Shown in pieces: positions 11,327 to 22,487 of a stretch of DNA of 64,000 nt (its first letter is position 1; every line of letters starts with the position of its first letter). Origin of the DNA: Neckera pumila. Lineage: Eukaryota > Streptophyta > Bryopsida > Hypnales > Neckeraceae. The position numbers and the translations under genes were made by a program. The stretch is taken from NCBI GenBank assembly GCA_963969595.1, contig OZ018415.1, positions 2,170,001-2,234,000 on the forward strand. The letters are read 5' to 3'. The notes under the pieces were generated by a model. The model was not told the DNA's origin. It saw only the letters and a list, made by a program, of their open reading frames with translations, and searched no databases.

Positions 11327-12425
11327 GCTCCCATAGCCAATCGTTCTTTTTCTTAGGAGAGCTCACAGGAGAGCTCGCCATCGCTCAAGATCGACAGCGA
11401 ACGCAGTCGAAAAAATAAAATCCTACACAAATCGTCCGGGAAAAATTCTGCAAGCTCCTCTAAGCAATTCAGCGACCAAACACGTTGATGAGGTCTTGCG
11501 AACTTTCCGTTCATTTCCTTAGAAACCATACATGTAGTCTCATCCATTCTGATACCCGTCTGCAGCATAACTGAAGTACTCAGTCATGTTCCGCAATTTC
11601 TCATTCATCCACTATCGATGAAATTCATCTCGAAGCTCAGCTAACATGTACTCTGTCTTCTGCACTGTAAGTCTACCTAGGCTTGGAGCTTTCGGGATCT
11701 GGAGAACGTTTTTTTTCCCGGGAGTCGACAATGACCGTGTGATCGGCAGAAACGAATGCCGCAATTGGACGAAACGATATGCCTTGAATTTTACGCTTTG
11801 AACGCTCCCCGCGGCACAAAAAACGGTGCGGGATTGCTCCTGGATTGCGAGTCTATTTAGGGTTTGGGTTTTGCACGAATGCTGAATGAATTCATTTTGT
11901 CGGTTTTTTGAGATGAGTTTGCGAAGTAGAGTTCCAGAAGGAGATCAATGGTGCGGCAGAGTGGCGATTTGAGGTTCTCTCTGTGTGTTTGAGGAGTGCG
12001 ATTTCATAGGAGTCGAGTCGAGGGCAGTGTTTGGCTTGTGAGACTTAGTTTTTGTTCGTAATTATTGTGAGCTGGTATGTTTCAACGATAATTTGCATAT
12101 GAAGTAATTGATGGCAACCTTGCTCTTGAAATGCCCTAAACCCTAAACCCTGAACATGAATTGCCCTCCTGAAGTTATTTATCTTAAATTTTATTTGCGC
12201 GAATGGTGATCATTACACTGACACTGGTAATGTTTTTTGGTTTTGAAATGAATTTGGAGAGGAGGTTTATCAGAGCTCCAGCAGGATGAATGGGGCGTTA
12301 GAATGGAGCTTTTGACATGTTCTATAAGATTGGGGTGTGTAGTGCGAGCTGGGAGTGATCTAGTGAATATTGAAGAAACAAATGGCTACTTTCTCAAAAT
12401 CATAAAAAAAGCACTGCTCGCACCT
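11327..12425. promoter_or_regulatory. divergent intergenic region between NAGK fragment and WASHC3-like gene
   Basis: About 1.1 kb separates the minus-strand kinase start from the CT-rich leader of the plus-strand gene. It contains two adjacent telo-box-like motifs (ccctaaaccctaaaccct at about 12,133-12,150), which in plants are common near transcription starts of housekeeping genes. No coding frame is supported. It could act as a bidirectional promoter; this is inference. Confidence 0.45.
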
Positions 12426-13208
12426 CTCATTCTCTCTCTCTGGGCGCAGCGGAGCTCTCTCCCGGCACGCCGCAGGCCTCTCCAGCTATCCTCTCTCCCA
12501 TCGTTAGCACGTTGCTCTGTCTCTCTGTTCGGGATCCAAGAGCTTTGGTATTTCTAGGGTTTGTTGTGGTTTGGCTCTGGTATTTTTCTGGAGTTTCTGA
12601 TGAGAAGGTCGATTCTTTTGTTTGAGAAGCGATTGTTTGAAGCTTGATTGGAAGCTTCTGGAATAGCAATCTTTTTGCACTGTTTCGCGTTGTTTCCGTG
12701 AGTTTCTAGGGTTCTTAACACCCTCTTTTCTGTCTTCGTTTGCGTGATTTGAAAAGCAATTGATGCCTGTTGCTTCGTTTGTGTGCTTGTGTCTGTTATT
12801 CGATGTCCTGTTGTGGCGCTGAATCATTGATATACTGAGGAAGAATAATGAAAAAGGTTGCTCGACCTCTTGTCGTTGAGCAGTTTTTTTGGTTCCGCTG
12901 TTTTCTGAAGCCAACACTTAAAAACGTAGTTGGTTAGTTGTGCGATTCAGCTTTATTCTGGTGAGATGTGTTGCGAGAGTGTTTGTATTGTTTCTTTGGT
13001 GCCGAAAGCTTCATACTGTTATTTGTTGAAAACCAAACATTGTGTTTTGAGCCTTGTTGCCGGCAAACTGACACTTCTGAATACTGAATTGCAGGAATCA
13101 GAAGACCTGTAATGACTTGTTAGAAGAACATTGTTCTTTGCACACAACCACGGTAGTTGAACTTTGAAAGCCAGTGGTCCCGCGGACCGACGATTGAGCT
13201 GGCGTGCT
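12426..13208 (+). other. probable 5' UTR with intron(s) of the WASHC3-like gene
   Basis: A CT-rich leader (12,430-12,530) followed by 'tttctagggtttgttgtgg' looks like a plant transcription start and 5' UTR. A 'gaattgcag' acceptor at about 13,094 could end a leader intron. No convincing coding frame is present before the ATG at 13,209. The boundaries are approximate. Confidence 0.4.
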
Positions 13209-14218
13209 ATGGCTGATAATAGAACTGTTTTTCTGGTATGCATATTTTCTACCCCCTGATGCCCATCAATTTGTGCTGTATAGTACATCGGTTGTTTACC
13301 ATCTTCGATATGCCAATCTGTTCAATTAAAGATTATTTGCACTATCATATATGTACGAACATGTGATTCCAGGAGAATTTGCTTGATAGTATCTCTATGA
13401 AAACTATCAAAGTATGCCACTTTCACTTGGAACTATTGTGGCGATCAACCCGTTAAGGCTTACAATAGTCTTCAGTTTCCACAACCGACGTGTTCTTGAT
13501 TTTTAGTAACGAGCACTTGGTTCTTTTTTGGAATAGGTCAACACCTTCATTGCACATACGGTCCTTCTACTCAACAACTTCTCTGCAGTCTGTGAAGATA
13601 AGTTGGCCGATGTGCACCTGTGAGTTCTCCATACCAAATATATCTCGCGTTGTCCATAATTTTGCACGCTTTTTGGGTTTATATTTTTGCTTACAACTTT
13701 AACTTGGTACTTCGACGCTATGGGCACACGATGTCTTAGAACACATTTTTTAGGGTTCTCTTTCATACTCCTCTTTTTTTCCTCCTATATGAACATTTTT
13801 ACATGTTCGGTTGGTAGTCTGGTCGTTTTGAAGGACTTTAGTTTGTGAATCTACCGCATTGGCTGTGACTGGGTGGCAGATGAGAATGTTGCCGTAACAT
13901 TGCTGAAACGTATTTTCAAAAGATTGCTTCGACTTGGAATAAAACATCTGAAATCTGAGTTTGCCTACTGTTTTAGGAGAATACTTCGTTTGGAAGTAAC
14001 TACTACACTGTTGGAATCCAAGCTGGACAGTGTGGCTCGGTCGCGGGGTGAAGCTGGTAGAGTTCTCTTTTTCGCTCTGACAGATTTACCTATTGTCGTT
14101 TTTGAACACTTCTACTGTAACTTTTGATTCATTACATTCTTGGATGATCGCATACCGGTAGTCATCTCTGAATTTCTGTGCAGGTTCTGGATATGGAACA
14201 GCGAAACAGGATGAATAG
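13209..14218 (+). CDS. WASHC3: CCDC53/WASHC3-like small coiled-coil protein
   Basis: Five small exons join in phase: 13209-13235, 13373-13411, 13537-13619, 13977-14056 (or 14047) and 14184-14218, giving about 87 residues (MADNRTVFL, ENLLDSISMKTIK, then VNTFIAHTVLLLNNFSAVCE). The block from VNTFIAHTV to LLESKLDSV lines up with the N-terminal part of the WASH-complex subunit CCDC53: it keeps the HTV, LNxFSxVCExKLAD and LRI spacing, followed by a leucine-rich coiled coil. In animals and amoebae the WASH complex activates Arp2/3 on endosomes. The protein is shorter than the human one (194 residues) and lacks the C-terminal segment. All introns are GT-AG. The exact end of exon 4 is ambiguous but both options keep frame. 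Homology is strong over about 50 residues; the function in this plant is inference. Confidence 0.7.
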
Positions 14219-14606
14219 CTTTATTTAGAAGTTTTTAGTGGGTCATAAGAGGACGTTTTTTTGCCATATCTTAGTTTAGTTTAGTTTAATTCATTGTTGA
14301 CAGAGTCATGCAATGGTCGTTACTGATTTTCGTGATATGAAAATTATCTTTATCACAACGTGATCAATTGAATTGGTCATTTTCAAACCTTGAATTCTTG
14401 GTCCTAAAGGGGCTGAGCATAGCTTGTCAGAGGAAGTAGGCGTCAGTAACGTAGCGAACGTAAGATTGTGTGGCTTAAGCTGCATTCCGTGAAGGCTAAT
14501 TTGTTTTACTGGAATGTGCAGGGAAAACATCTGAATAGGGCACTAAAGCATCATTGAGAAACTGACAGCGTGATTCAAAAAAATTCGTGGGTGACCTGGA
14601 GTCACG
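14219..14606 (+). other. spacer between two plus-strand genes
   Basis: This 388-base stretch holds the likely 3' UTR of the WASHC3-like gene. At 14,367-14,405 it has a segment ('attggtcattttcaaacc' and onward) that is the approximate reverse complement of a segment in a PYD1 intron at 54,180-54,222. No coding frame is supported. Confidence 0.4.
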
Positions 14607-15576
14607 ATGAGGGAAGCCGTGGCAAAGGGGAAGGAGATGGGAGCACGGTTCGCCGGAACGCAAGACCTTGTGCGTGTGTTCAACCGTGCCCTTGAGCTTC
14701 TAAACAGCAACACTCCTGAGAGTGATCAAGAGCTTCTTGAGCTTGTGAAGAAGTCAAAACGCGAAGTAGAAAAAGAACCATCTGTTCCTCCTGCCAAAAA
14801 ATCACGTATGACTCTTTTTTCGTATCTTGCTTTTTGTGGCTTTGAAAACGTTTGTCCTCCTTACTTTTCCCGCTGTCTTAGTTGCTGAATCCGGCTATGA
14901 GTTTGCCTGTATATGAAGACGTCGTCAATTTAATCAACGCCTACTTAGCATGAGATCGATATTGGACAACAGTTTCGTTCCCACTATTTCCCGTTCTCAT
15001 CCCTCATTGTCTCAGGTTGAAATTCTGAGGAACGTTGATGTTTTGCAGGTCGAGGACCTTCAGAGGTTGGTGATTTTCAGGCTCTAGGGCATCGTCCCAA
15101 TTTAGCCACTCACACTGGTGACCATGTAAGCGAATACTTCTCTCTTGTATTTTATGATTCCAACGTCTGTTGCTCTGTGGCTTTGGCTAAATCTCAACAA
15201 GACACTTGCACAAAATTGCATAAATTAAGCGACTGAGATGAAAATGAAACCACTTGAAGTGAGGGAACTTCTTTGAATGTATAGGAGTTCAATATGACTT
15301 CAGGTTTCTGAGACTCTTCCACACCACTAAGTGCTGATGAAACGGTTATGAATTTCGATAGTGATATTTCGGAAGGCTTGCGCTGATCTGAACGACATCG
15401 GACCTGTGTAGGGAAGCGGACAATCCGGATCTGGAAGCGAAGGCACACCTACGCAGTCCACGTCTGGAACCAGTGCTAGCGTAGCACATGCACAGGTTCG
15501 ACCGATTCAAATAATACGGAATCCTGGACGTGGGGGTGGAAGAGGTGAAAAACACAAGCGGAAGAGCGCTCGGTAG
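14607..15576 (+). CDS. unrecognised 146-residue basic protein, three exons
   Basis: Exons 14607-14805, 15049-15125 and 15412-15576 join at GT-AG sites in matching phases (1 then 0). The product begins MREAVAKGKEMGARFAGTQD, continues with a helical acidic and basic segment (LVRVFNRALELLNSN, LLELVKKSKREVEKE), then a Lys/Arg patch (PAKKSRRGP), a Gly/Ser-rich linker, and ends in a Gly/Arg-rich basic tail (PGRGGGRGEKHKRKSAR). I do not recognise the family. The basic clusters suggest a nuclear or nucleic-acid-bound protein; that is inference. It lies 388 bp downstream of the WASHC3-like gene on the same strand, and part of the same transcript unit cannot be excluded. A further 5' exon is possible. 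Confidence 0.55.
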
Positions 15577-15907
15577 TATTGGCTTACAGTACGAAGTTTT
15601 CTTTGTTGTGCATCCTGGTGGATGTTCTGATTCCACTTAAGCTTACATGTACTTGTAAGTACGATAGTTTCATCTCCTGCATTGTGCAACTTTTTAACTT
15701 CAAGAGATGTACATAAAGATTGCAAATTTCAGTGACCTTCAGACTGCCTATTGCAGATTCTATTCCATGTCTTGTACAGTTCCAGATGGGAAAATGCAAT
15801 TCTAGCCATTTTAACTAACGTGACGATTCATGCTAGGACTTGTACAACAGCACAGATTCATGCACAACAGCACAGATTGTGCAACTTTAATAAATATATC
15901 CCCTTAC

Positions 15908-16442
15908 CAGCAGTTTGATGACAGCTCTGTTGTGGGTCATTTTCGCCTCGTCCCCAGTGTCAAAGTTGCCGAGAAAGATCGATCGATCTGCACGCCCTTC
16001 TTCTTGCGTCCGCGCAGTTGTCGGCCCTTATCCGCAAGTGCGCCTCCCACTGCTTGTTCTTCTTGTGATACGTGACCCCACTATTCTCGTTGGGCGGCAA
16101 AGATGGTCGCGGGGAGAGACCGGAAGTGGCTTCGTCGATGTGATCATCTGCGAATGCTCCTCCCCATTCCTCCTCTACAGACTGATCATCCTCTCCGGCT
16201 TCCGCTTAATCTTTCCAGAAAGATCTTCGGTGGGAAACTCTGATATTGACTGAATTGTTGGAAGACCCTGCCGGCTCCCAATGGAACTCAAATACACTGC
16301 TCTGCAGACTCACAATTCAGTTGCTCCGCAGGCTCACAATTCAACTGCTCTGCTGGCATGACTCCCAGCATAGCTACTCCAGATCATCCAGGATTTGCAG
16401 AACGTTGTCATGATCGGCCTGAGCAGCGGTACCGAACATCAT
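15908..16442 (-). pseudogene. decayed AP2-domain transcription factor fragment
   Basis: On the minus strand a frame near 16,200-16,040 reads an acidic lead-in, then NSGVTYHKKNKQWEAHLRI, resembling the first half of an AP2 DNA-binding domain (RGVTxHxRxGRWEAHI). After a frame change, the second half reads FLGNFDTGDEAK then NRAVIKLL, matching YLGxFDTxEEAAxAYDxAAIKL, and ends at a donor-like 'gtaagg' (15,902-15,907). Upstream, an ATG at 16,442 opens MMFGTAAQADHDNVLQILDD but stops after 22 codons. Two stops and at least one frameshift separate these parts, so the locus looks like a pseudogene of an AP2/ERF-type gene. An intron could explain some breaks, but not the frame change inside the domain. 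Confidence 0.5.
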
Positions 16443-17459
16443 TGTGGTATTGTCGAATGTGTAATAGGGAATCCCAATTCATTGGGGACTGCGCTTGCTG
16501 AAATCTAAGGAGAAAACTGACTTTCAAAGTTAGTGCACCGCGCATAGAACGAAGAAGGTAGAAGTGAAAGCAGAAAGCAGAACAAATGATCTGAAGTACG
16601 TACTGTACTGTACAGTAACTATGAGAAGGCTGTGGATTTTATACACGAAGCGCAGATATTGCGGGGAAGTCTCGGGTAAGGGAAAAATGAAGTCTCGGGA
16701 AGCGGGAAAATGGATTTTGATCATACCCGTGCTGGTGAAACTTGGGTATCAACCAGCTGGGCAGTGGGTACTGGGGCCTGTAGTGGTTGATGGAATCTCA
16801 GATTTGGATTCCTTCAAATTTCTCTGCGCTCGTCCACCACTACCACAGAGGAGTAATCACTACAGCAAGGTTGCACTGATGCATTGCTCATGGGTCATAC
16901 AACATTTGAGATTAGTGATCATGTAGTATTTAGTGCTATTAGTATTTTCAAAATCTCTCTTTTTCGTCCCAAATGCTGTACAATATGTAGAAATCAAGAC
17001 AAATGGAAAGATTTGAGAGTACCATGCAAACAGATCATCTGACTCATGCCAATCAATATCACAGAACAGCAGTAGCAGTTTGAGGTATCAAAACCTGAAA
17101 TGAAGCTTGGTGCTGTCATGTTATTACACCTAATTATAGCAGAACAAGATATGCTTGATGAAGCTAAATCTGATACGGAGACGAGTCATTATTAAGTTCT
17201 CACTTTAAAAATCGAGTTCCACCAACTAGCCAAAACCCTAAAGTTCGTACTAATTTCACGGCATGCTATGATACTGTTGAGACTATACAAAGATGCAAAA
17301 GCAAGCAGAGAAACTGCCTACATCTACTGGATTCGCGCCCACCAGTTTAACGTCCAAGGTAAGACTTAAGAATTGTCATTGTGACCCCTACACTTCAAAT
17401 GTAGAGGACCAAGATTCGGAATCATCTGTACGGAACATGGATATTAAAACCCCGCTGTT
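16443..17459. other. intergenic, no supported gene
   Basis: A 120-codon frame at 16,564-16,926 on the plus strand has no similarity that I recognise and no supporting splice structure. The segment 17,290-17,459 probably contains the 3' UTR of the minus-strand SFT2-like gene. Confidence 0.45.
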
Positions 17460-19619
17460 TCAGGACGATGTCAATCTGCCAAAGCACTTCGTGATGGAAG
17501 ACACGATCATCGAAGTCAAAAATTTCATGCCAGCAGTTCCTCCAGGGAAGTACGACAGCAGGTAATATAATAATGCAAGCACCTGGATCACAAAAAAATA
17601 ATATTACATACTCTTACAACTGTTATCTATAACAGGAGTTCCTGCCTCCAGAGAAAAAATATGCAAACGATCCATTAACAGAAGTGCGTTGAAAAACTTC
17701 ATATAAATACAACTGCGAACAAAAGATTCCTCCAAATGACTTCATCAAGGAAAAATAAAAATAGTTAGGAAATAAAACCTGAATAATGGCAAAGACCACA
17801 GATAGTATGTAGCTGTGGAGTACCACAGACACATATATTGTAGCTGCCATGCTCCCAATAAACCCAGCTGTAAACGGCAATCTCTGCATTCATGCAATGT
17901 TTCCTTAGAATGTAATGTTGATGGGAATTAATAGATAAATAAATCCAGTCATTGAAAACTTTAAATAAAAAGAGTACAAAGCGAGTTATCTTAGATTTGA
18001 AATTCAAAAACAAAATGGAATCTACCTTAAACAATCAAGACACAAACAGGGGAGGTCAACAGGATTCGAAAGGGCTACTAAACCATTCACTGGGAAAGTA
18101 TATACTAACTGAAAGTTCACGTGAAATTAATCATACAACTCCCTCCTAAGATTGAAAAACGTAAACGAACGGAAGTATGATCACAGTGGCAAATAGTATT
18201 TACCTCTTTAGATATCATGTGATAAAACTGGGATTTCGGTCCTTTGAGCGCAAAGAACGATCCAACTATGAAGATGGAGCCGATCGTGAAGGAGATAGCA
18301 AACTTTTGTGGAACCAGAACAATCACAGGTAGGAACATAAAGAAAGCCATAAATATGAAGAAAGTCCCTGCCGCAATCATTATAGCAAATGCCGTAAGCG
18401 CTTGCCTAGAAGGCACAAATTGCGCAGCAGACTGCACATTTGCTGTAGCAGATTGAACTCCTTTCGTCACACTGCAGTAGATTGGGGGAGGTAGTCAGTT
18501 TATTTCCAAACCAGTGAGGACAAATTTGATAACTACAATAAAACCGAACTACAACCTTAAACAAACAAACGCCTCCAACACAATAAACCTTCCTCATTCT
18601 GAAGGACCAGGATCCCCTCTTCCAACCAACTCTTCCCCGTGATATACATCCCCGCTCAAACAAAACCTGGAAGGAGTTTGCTTTCCTTGAGCTGCGATCC
18701 ATCTCTCATATCCACTCATCACTACGACTATACCATGTCATGAACATATGCAAAAGAACCGATAAAAGCTTATTCGGAACATTCTGCATGGCAGTCAATC
18801 TCAGAGAGACCACCCAGGGACCATCAAGAAAGTCCAGGGATGTGCTGAATGTTAAAGAAATAGCTATGTCTCTAAAAATTTCGATAAATGGCGAGGCTCA
18901 AATGTCACAGCTATGCATGAAAGCAACTGACCAAGAAATCGGACCGTCAGCCCCTACACAGCATTGACATCCGAGAGGGAGACCAAGCACAATTAACATA
19001 ACCAGCTGAAGGTGAAATGAAATGCAACTATCATTCCAAATCCGGTTGCTCAATAAAAATCATACTTGGAAAAGAGCAAAATTCAAGAAACCAAAAGAAT
19101 AAAATGAAAGCACGAATCCTCAAAAATCGTTTCCTCGACACCTACTCCGAGATATCCTACCAACAATAATTCTCCTTCAAAATTCAAGTACCAATACACT
19201 CACGAATTATAAGCACTCGAAAGACCGGAATTCGCGGACTTCAGCAATGGCGCAAGCGACTCCGACACCCCGGACTCCAGATCTCGCCCCGAGGCGCCAT
19301 GCATCGTGGCCCCCTGCGGCTGCTGCGGCCGGGCAGCATACGACTTCCAAGAAGATAAAACCCCGCCGGATTGCACATTGAGCGGCTCCGCCGCAGCAGT
19401 AGCAGCGCTGGCCCCCTGCTGGTCCCGATTGAAGAGCTCCTGCACCTTCCCCTGCAAATTCAAGTCCTGAATCTTGCCCTGGATGTTCAACTCCTGAATG
19501 TTCCCCTTCACCGCCTGCATCTTCCCCTGGAAGGCGGTCCTCCATCCCGCCAGCGTCGCCCCTATCTGGGGCGGAATGTTGTCGGTCGCCACGGTCGCTA
19601 CTCGGGTGATCGCTCCCAA
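17460..19619 (-). CDS. SFT2: SFT2-like Golgi vesicle-transport membrane protein
   Basis: Four exons on the minus strand, 19619-19204, 18471-18204, 17883-17779 and 17582-17460, join in phase to 303 residues, all with GT-AG introns. SFT2 proteins are four-helix Golgi membrane proteins involved in endosome-to-Golgi or intra-Golgi vesicle fusion. Residues about 162-277 hold four hydrophobic segments; family signatures include LPFTAGFIGSM, VVLHSYILSVVF and YYLLSYFPGG, followed by KFLTSMIVSS and a short Cys-containing tail. The N-terminal 138 residues are soluble and contain a run of near-repeats (NIQELNIQGKIQDLNLQGK), then a Gln/Ala-rich linker, typical of the longer plant forms. Start chosen at the first ATG of an open exon preceded by a CT-rich leader. 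Confidence 0.9.
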
Positions 19620-19900
19620 ACCCTAAATTCACAACCTCGACAACCCCTCGACAGTATGTAGCTCAAAAAATAGCGCTCTCTTTCTCTCTCTCTCTCTCAG
19701 TACAGCACAATGAGAAACCCTAATTGGAGGCAGAAAGGAGAAGGGAAGAAAAGGGCGAGCGAAGCGTGGCATCTACGGCACCAGCACTCGCCATAGCCAA
19801 TACTGACCGGAGCAGCCTCGTGAGAGAAATGGACGCTTGGTGAAGACGACGACGACGAAGGTCCAAGTGAGTCAGCTTGCGCTGGAGCCTGTTCACATTA
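19620..19900 (-). promoter_or_regulatory. promoter and leader of the SFT2-like gene
   Basis: Directly upstream of the start codon are 'aaccctaaattc', a CT/GA microsatellite (19,678-19,700) and 'gaaaccctaattgg' at about 19,712. Telo-box-like (AAACCCTAA) and GAGA-like motifs are common just upstream of plant housekeeping genes. No TATA box is obvious. Confidence 0.45.
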
Positions 19901-20104
19901 TTGGATTCCTGGGTGGACTTTGATGTGGGGTCTTGAACAAATGGACTCTTGATTCAAGCTTTGGTCTGGACTCTGGAACAGCGATCCCAAAACTGGCTGA
20001 ATTTCGCTCTTAATTTTTTCATGCCCTTAGTGTAAATTCAAAAAAAATCTTCCAAAGACGAACATTTGGCTAAAAATCTTGAACCCGTTTTGAGATCGCT
20101 GGTT

Positions 20105-20490
20105 TAGAATAAGATCAGCACGTTCTCATACAAATTTGTTATCTACAATATATACTTTGGAGAAGCTATATGTCAGGTTTGAGAGAAATCATTTGCAAAA
20201 AGAATGAAGACATTCCAACAAGAAGTGAATTTTTTGTGATTTTTCAAAGCTAAAATGTTAAAGCATGAGTAGACCCTTGTTGAAGCATGGGTAGACCCGT
20301 GAATAAGATCTTCATTCCCATTCAGATTTGCTATCTAGGTACCTTGGAGAAGCTATATGTCAGCTCCCATATTTTTCAAAGATTAAAAAGTTTGAGAAAA
20401 ATATTTTGCAAAAAAGAATGAAGACATTCCAACAAGAAGTGAATCTTCTGTGATTTTTCAAAATAAAAATGATGTTAAAGCGTGAATAGA
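20105..20490. repeat. tandem duplication, period about 190-214 bp
   Basis: Two adjacent copies share 'gaagctatatgtcag' (20,162 and 20,349), 'gaatgaagacattccaacaa' (20,202 and 20,416) and 'tagaccc'. The second copy has about 27 extra bases in the middle. Confidence 0.8.
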
Positions 20491-20528
20491 CCCTTGGTAA
20501 AGCCTGGATTGATGTGTCCGCTCCCCAA

Positions 20529-20781
20529 CATTACAAGAATTCTAAACCTTGCAAAGGGCTGCGAGTTTTTGATTTTCAACCCCCCCACAGTGCAATTACA
20601 GAAAAAAAAATATTAAAAAAATAAAAAATCTGACAGGGCGTTGATGTGGCACCAGTAGTGCCATGTCAGCATCTAAATTTTTTTAAATAAAAAATATTTT
20701 TTTATTTCTATTTTTTTCCCTAATTGCACCTTGGGGGTGCAAAACTCGCGGCCCCTTCGAGGGCTAAAAATTTTCGTAATG
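20529..20781. mobile_element. CATTA-ended foldback MITE with central palindrome
   Basis: The ends are CATTACAAGAATTCTAAA and the inverted TTTTCGTAATG, with matching inner arms 'gggctgcgagttttt' and 'aaactcgcggcccc'. In the centre lies 'gatgtggcac', five bases, 'gtgccatgtca' (20,643-20,668). The same central palindrome recurs at 35,237 and 44,514. Confidence 0.6.
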
Positions 20782-22298
20782 GTGCATTGCCATCATGATA
20801 AAGGGTTGCTAAGATTGTGGTAATGGGTAGGCTATTGATGCAAATGGAAGGGTCTTATTGGTGTTAGAATTCAGTAGATGGCGGTATTTGACAGTTCTAT
20901 TTTATTGTAAAGTTTACACCAAAACTCAACATGTATAAGATGTTGACAACAAGGTTGTAGAGATTTCGAAGGTATTGAAATTGTATTTCAGCAGCACATT
21001 GCCAATTCCATCCAAGTCATGCTTTAAAAGTCATATTTTTGTTTCAGTTGACTTCATATTAGGGCCCAGGCCCAATTCCAAGTTGGCCCAATTTACCAAC
21101 TCAAATGGAACCTTAGTGGAAAATTAGGTTGATACATGGACACCCAATTCTTAGAACCTAGGCACAATTTTTTGGTGCCAAAACATCGCGACATAAGTAA
21201 CAATGTGATATAAAAGAAAATTGAGACGACTTTTCAAAATTAAGCCTTTAAATAGGCTTAATTGATGACCCAATTTAAACATCCAGGCACTCCCATTGGT
21301 TGATTTCAGTAATTTAAAAAAAGTCAAGCCAACAATTGGACCCTAATATAAAGTGGCCTTTATTATAATATAATATATATATAATCTAAATGGATTAAAT
21401 TAGTTTTAAATGATTTTATAATCAAATTAGTAAGTGTCTACATTTTGTAAATTGATCACGTGTTGATCGCCAAGTGAGCAACCTAGAACCTCTAAAAAAA
21501 ATTTTGGTTCGAAAAGGTTTGGAAATTCATTGAATTTTTTTGGTTCATGATCTTTGTGGTATTGATAGAATTCTTTACACTAATGCCACTAGTTAGGCAT
21601 TCAAAGTGTATATGATTATCGTATTATACTTCTTGTGCAAGTTTTTGGACAACTAATATTAAAATATTCAATTTTTTCAATGATAGCTTTTAGAAGTAAC
21701 ACTAATTTTATGCCCTCACTATAGGATAGATCAATGCACTTAGATTTGCAATAATTGTGAACTTAGTTGAGAACTCTTTATACATTTGTTAAATTTTCAA
21801 TATATCAAATTTGCATGCAACTGCTTGTGATCGAATAGAATTTGATTGTGAGAATTTTGAATTGAATTTTATTGGGTACTGAGCGTTTTATGAGAAGAGA
21901 GGGAGAGAGAAGAGGTGATATTAGAGACTATAATATTCAGGATTTTTGGATGTATCATTAGCACTCCTAATTATTGTGTTTAGGTAAATATGTGGACCAC
22001 ATAACATTATTACAACATTTTTAGATCCAATCCATTCAAAAGTACATGATTTTTATACATGACAAAAATTATGTATAATCATTTAGGGCTCCACATTGTT
22101 GAGTATATCCATTGATAATTGTCCTATAGAATGAGAGGCTTTGAATTCAAAAAAACATATTTGTACTACGATGATAATTGCAAAAAATTTATACTACTAC
22201 GATAATATTTTAAGAAATAAAATTGTCCATCCATATAAAAAAGGTGTAAAACAACAAATTTCAAAGTTTGTTGGTTGCAACTTTAAATGTTGATAATA

Positions 22299-22487
22299 CA
22301 GTAGAACTCCTCTAAATGCACCCTTTATAATTGCAAAAAACTCTCTAACTATTCGGTCCCAGCGGTCCTGGTTTGAGACGGTACTACAGTAGAACTCCTT
22401 CTAAATGCATCCCTTATAATTGCAAAACCTCTCTAAATGAATGTTGTCAGACACTCCCGAACCTATGCATTTAGAGGAGTTCTACTG
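22299..22487. mobile_element. pogo/Emigrant-like MITE (Tc1/mariner type)
   Basis: The terminal inverted repeats CAGTAGAACTCCTCTAAATG and its complement resemble the CAGTAAAACCTCTATAAATT ends of plant pogo-like (Lemi1/Emigrant) elements. They are flanked by TA on both sides (22,297-22,298 and 22,488-22,489), the expected target duplication. The left arm is repeated in direct orientation inside the element at about 22,382-22,440. Confidence 0.7.

Noticed and set aside
12133..12150. Telomere-like repeat (two and a half units of CCCTAAA)
   Set aside because: Too short for an interstitial telomere; best explained as promoter telo-boxes.
16564..16926. 120-codon plus-strand frame
   Set aside because: No similarity, no splice context and no codon bias that I can point to; probably chance.
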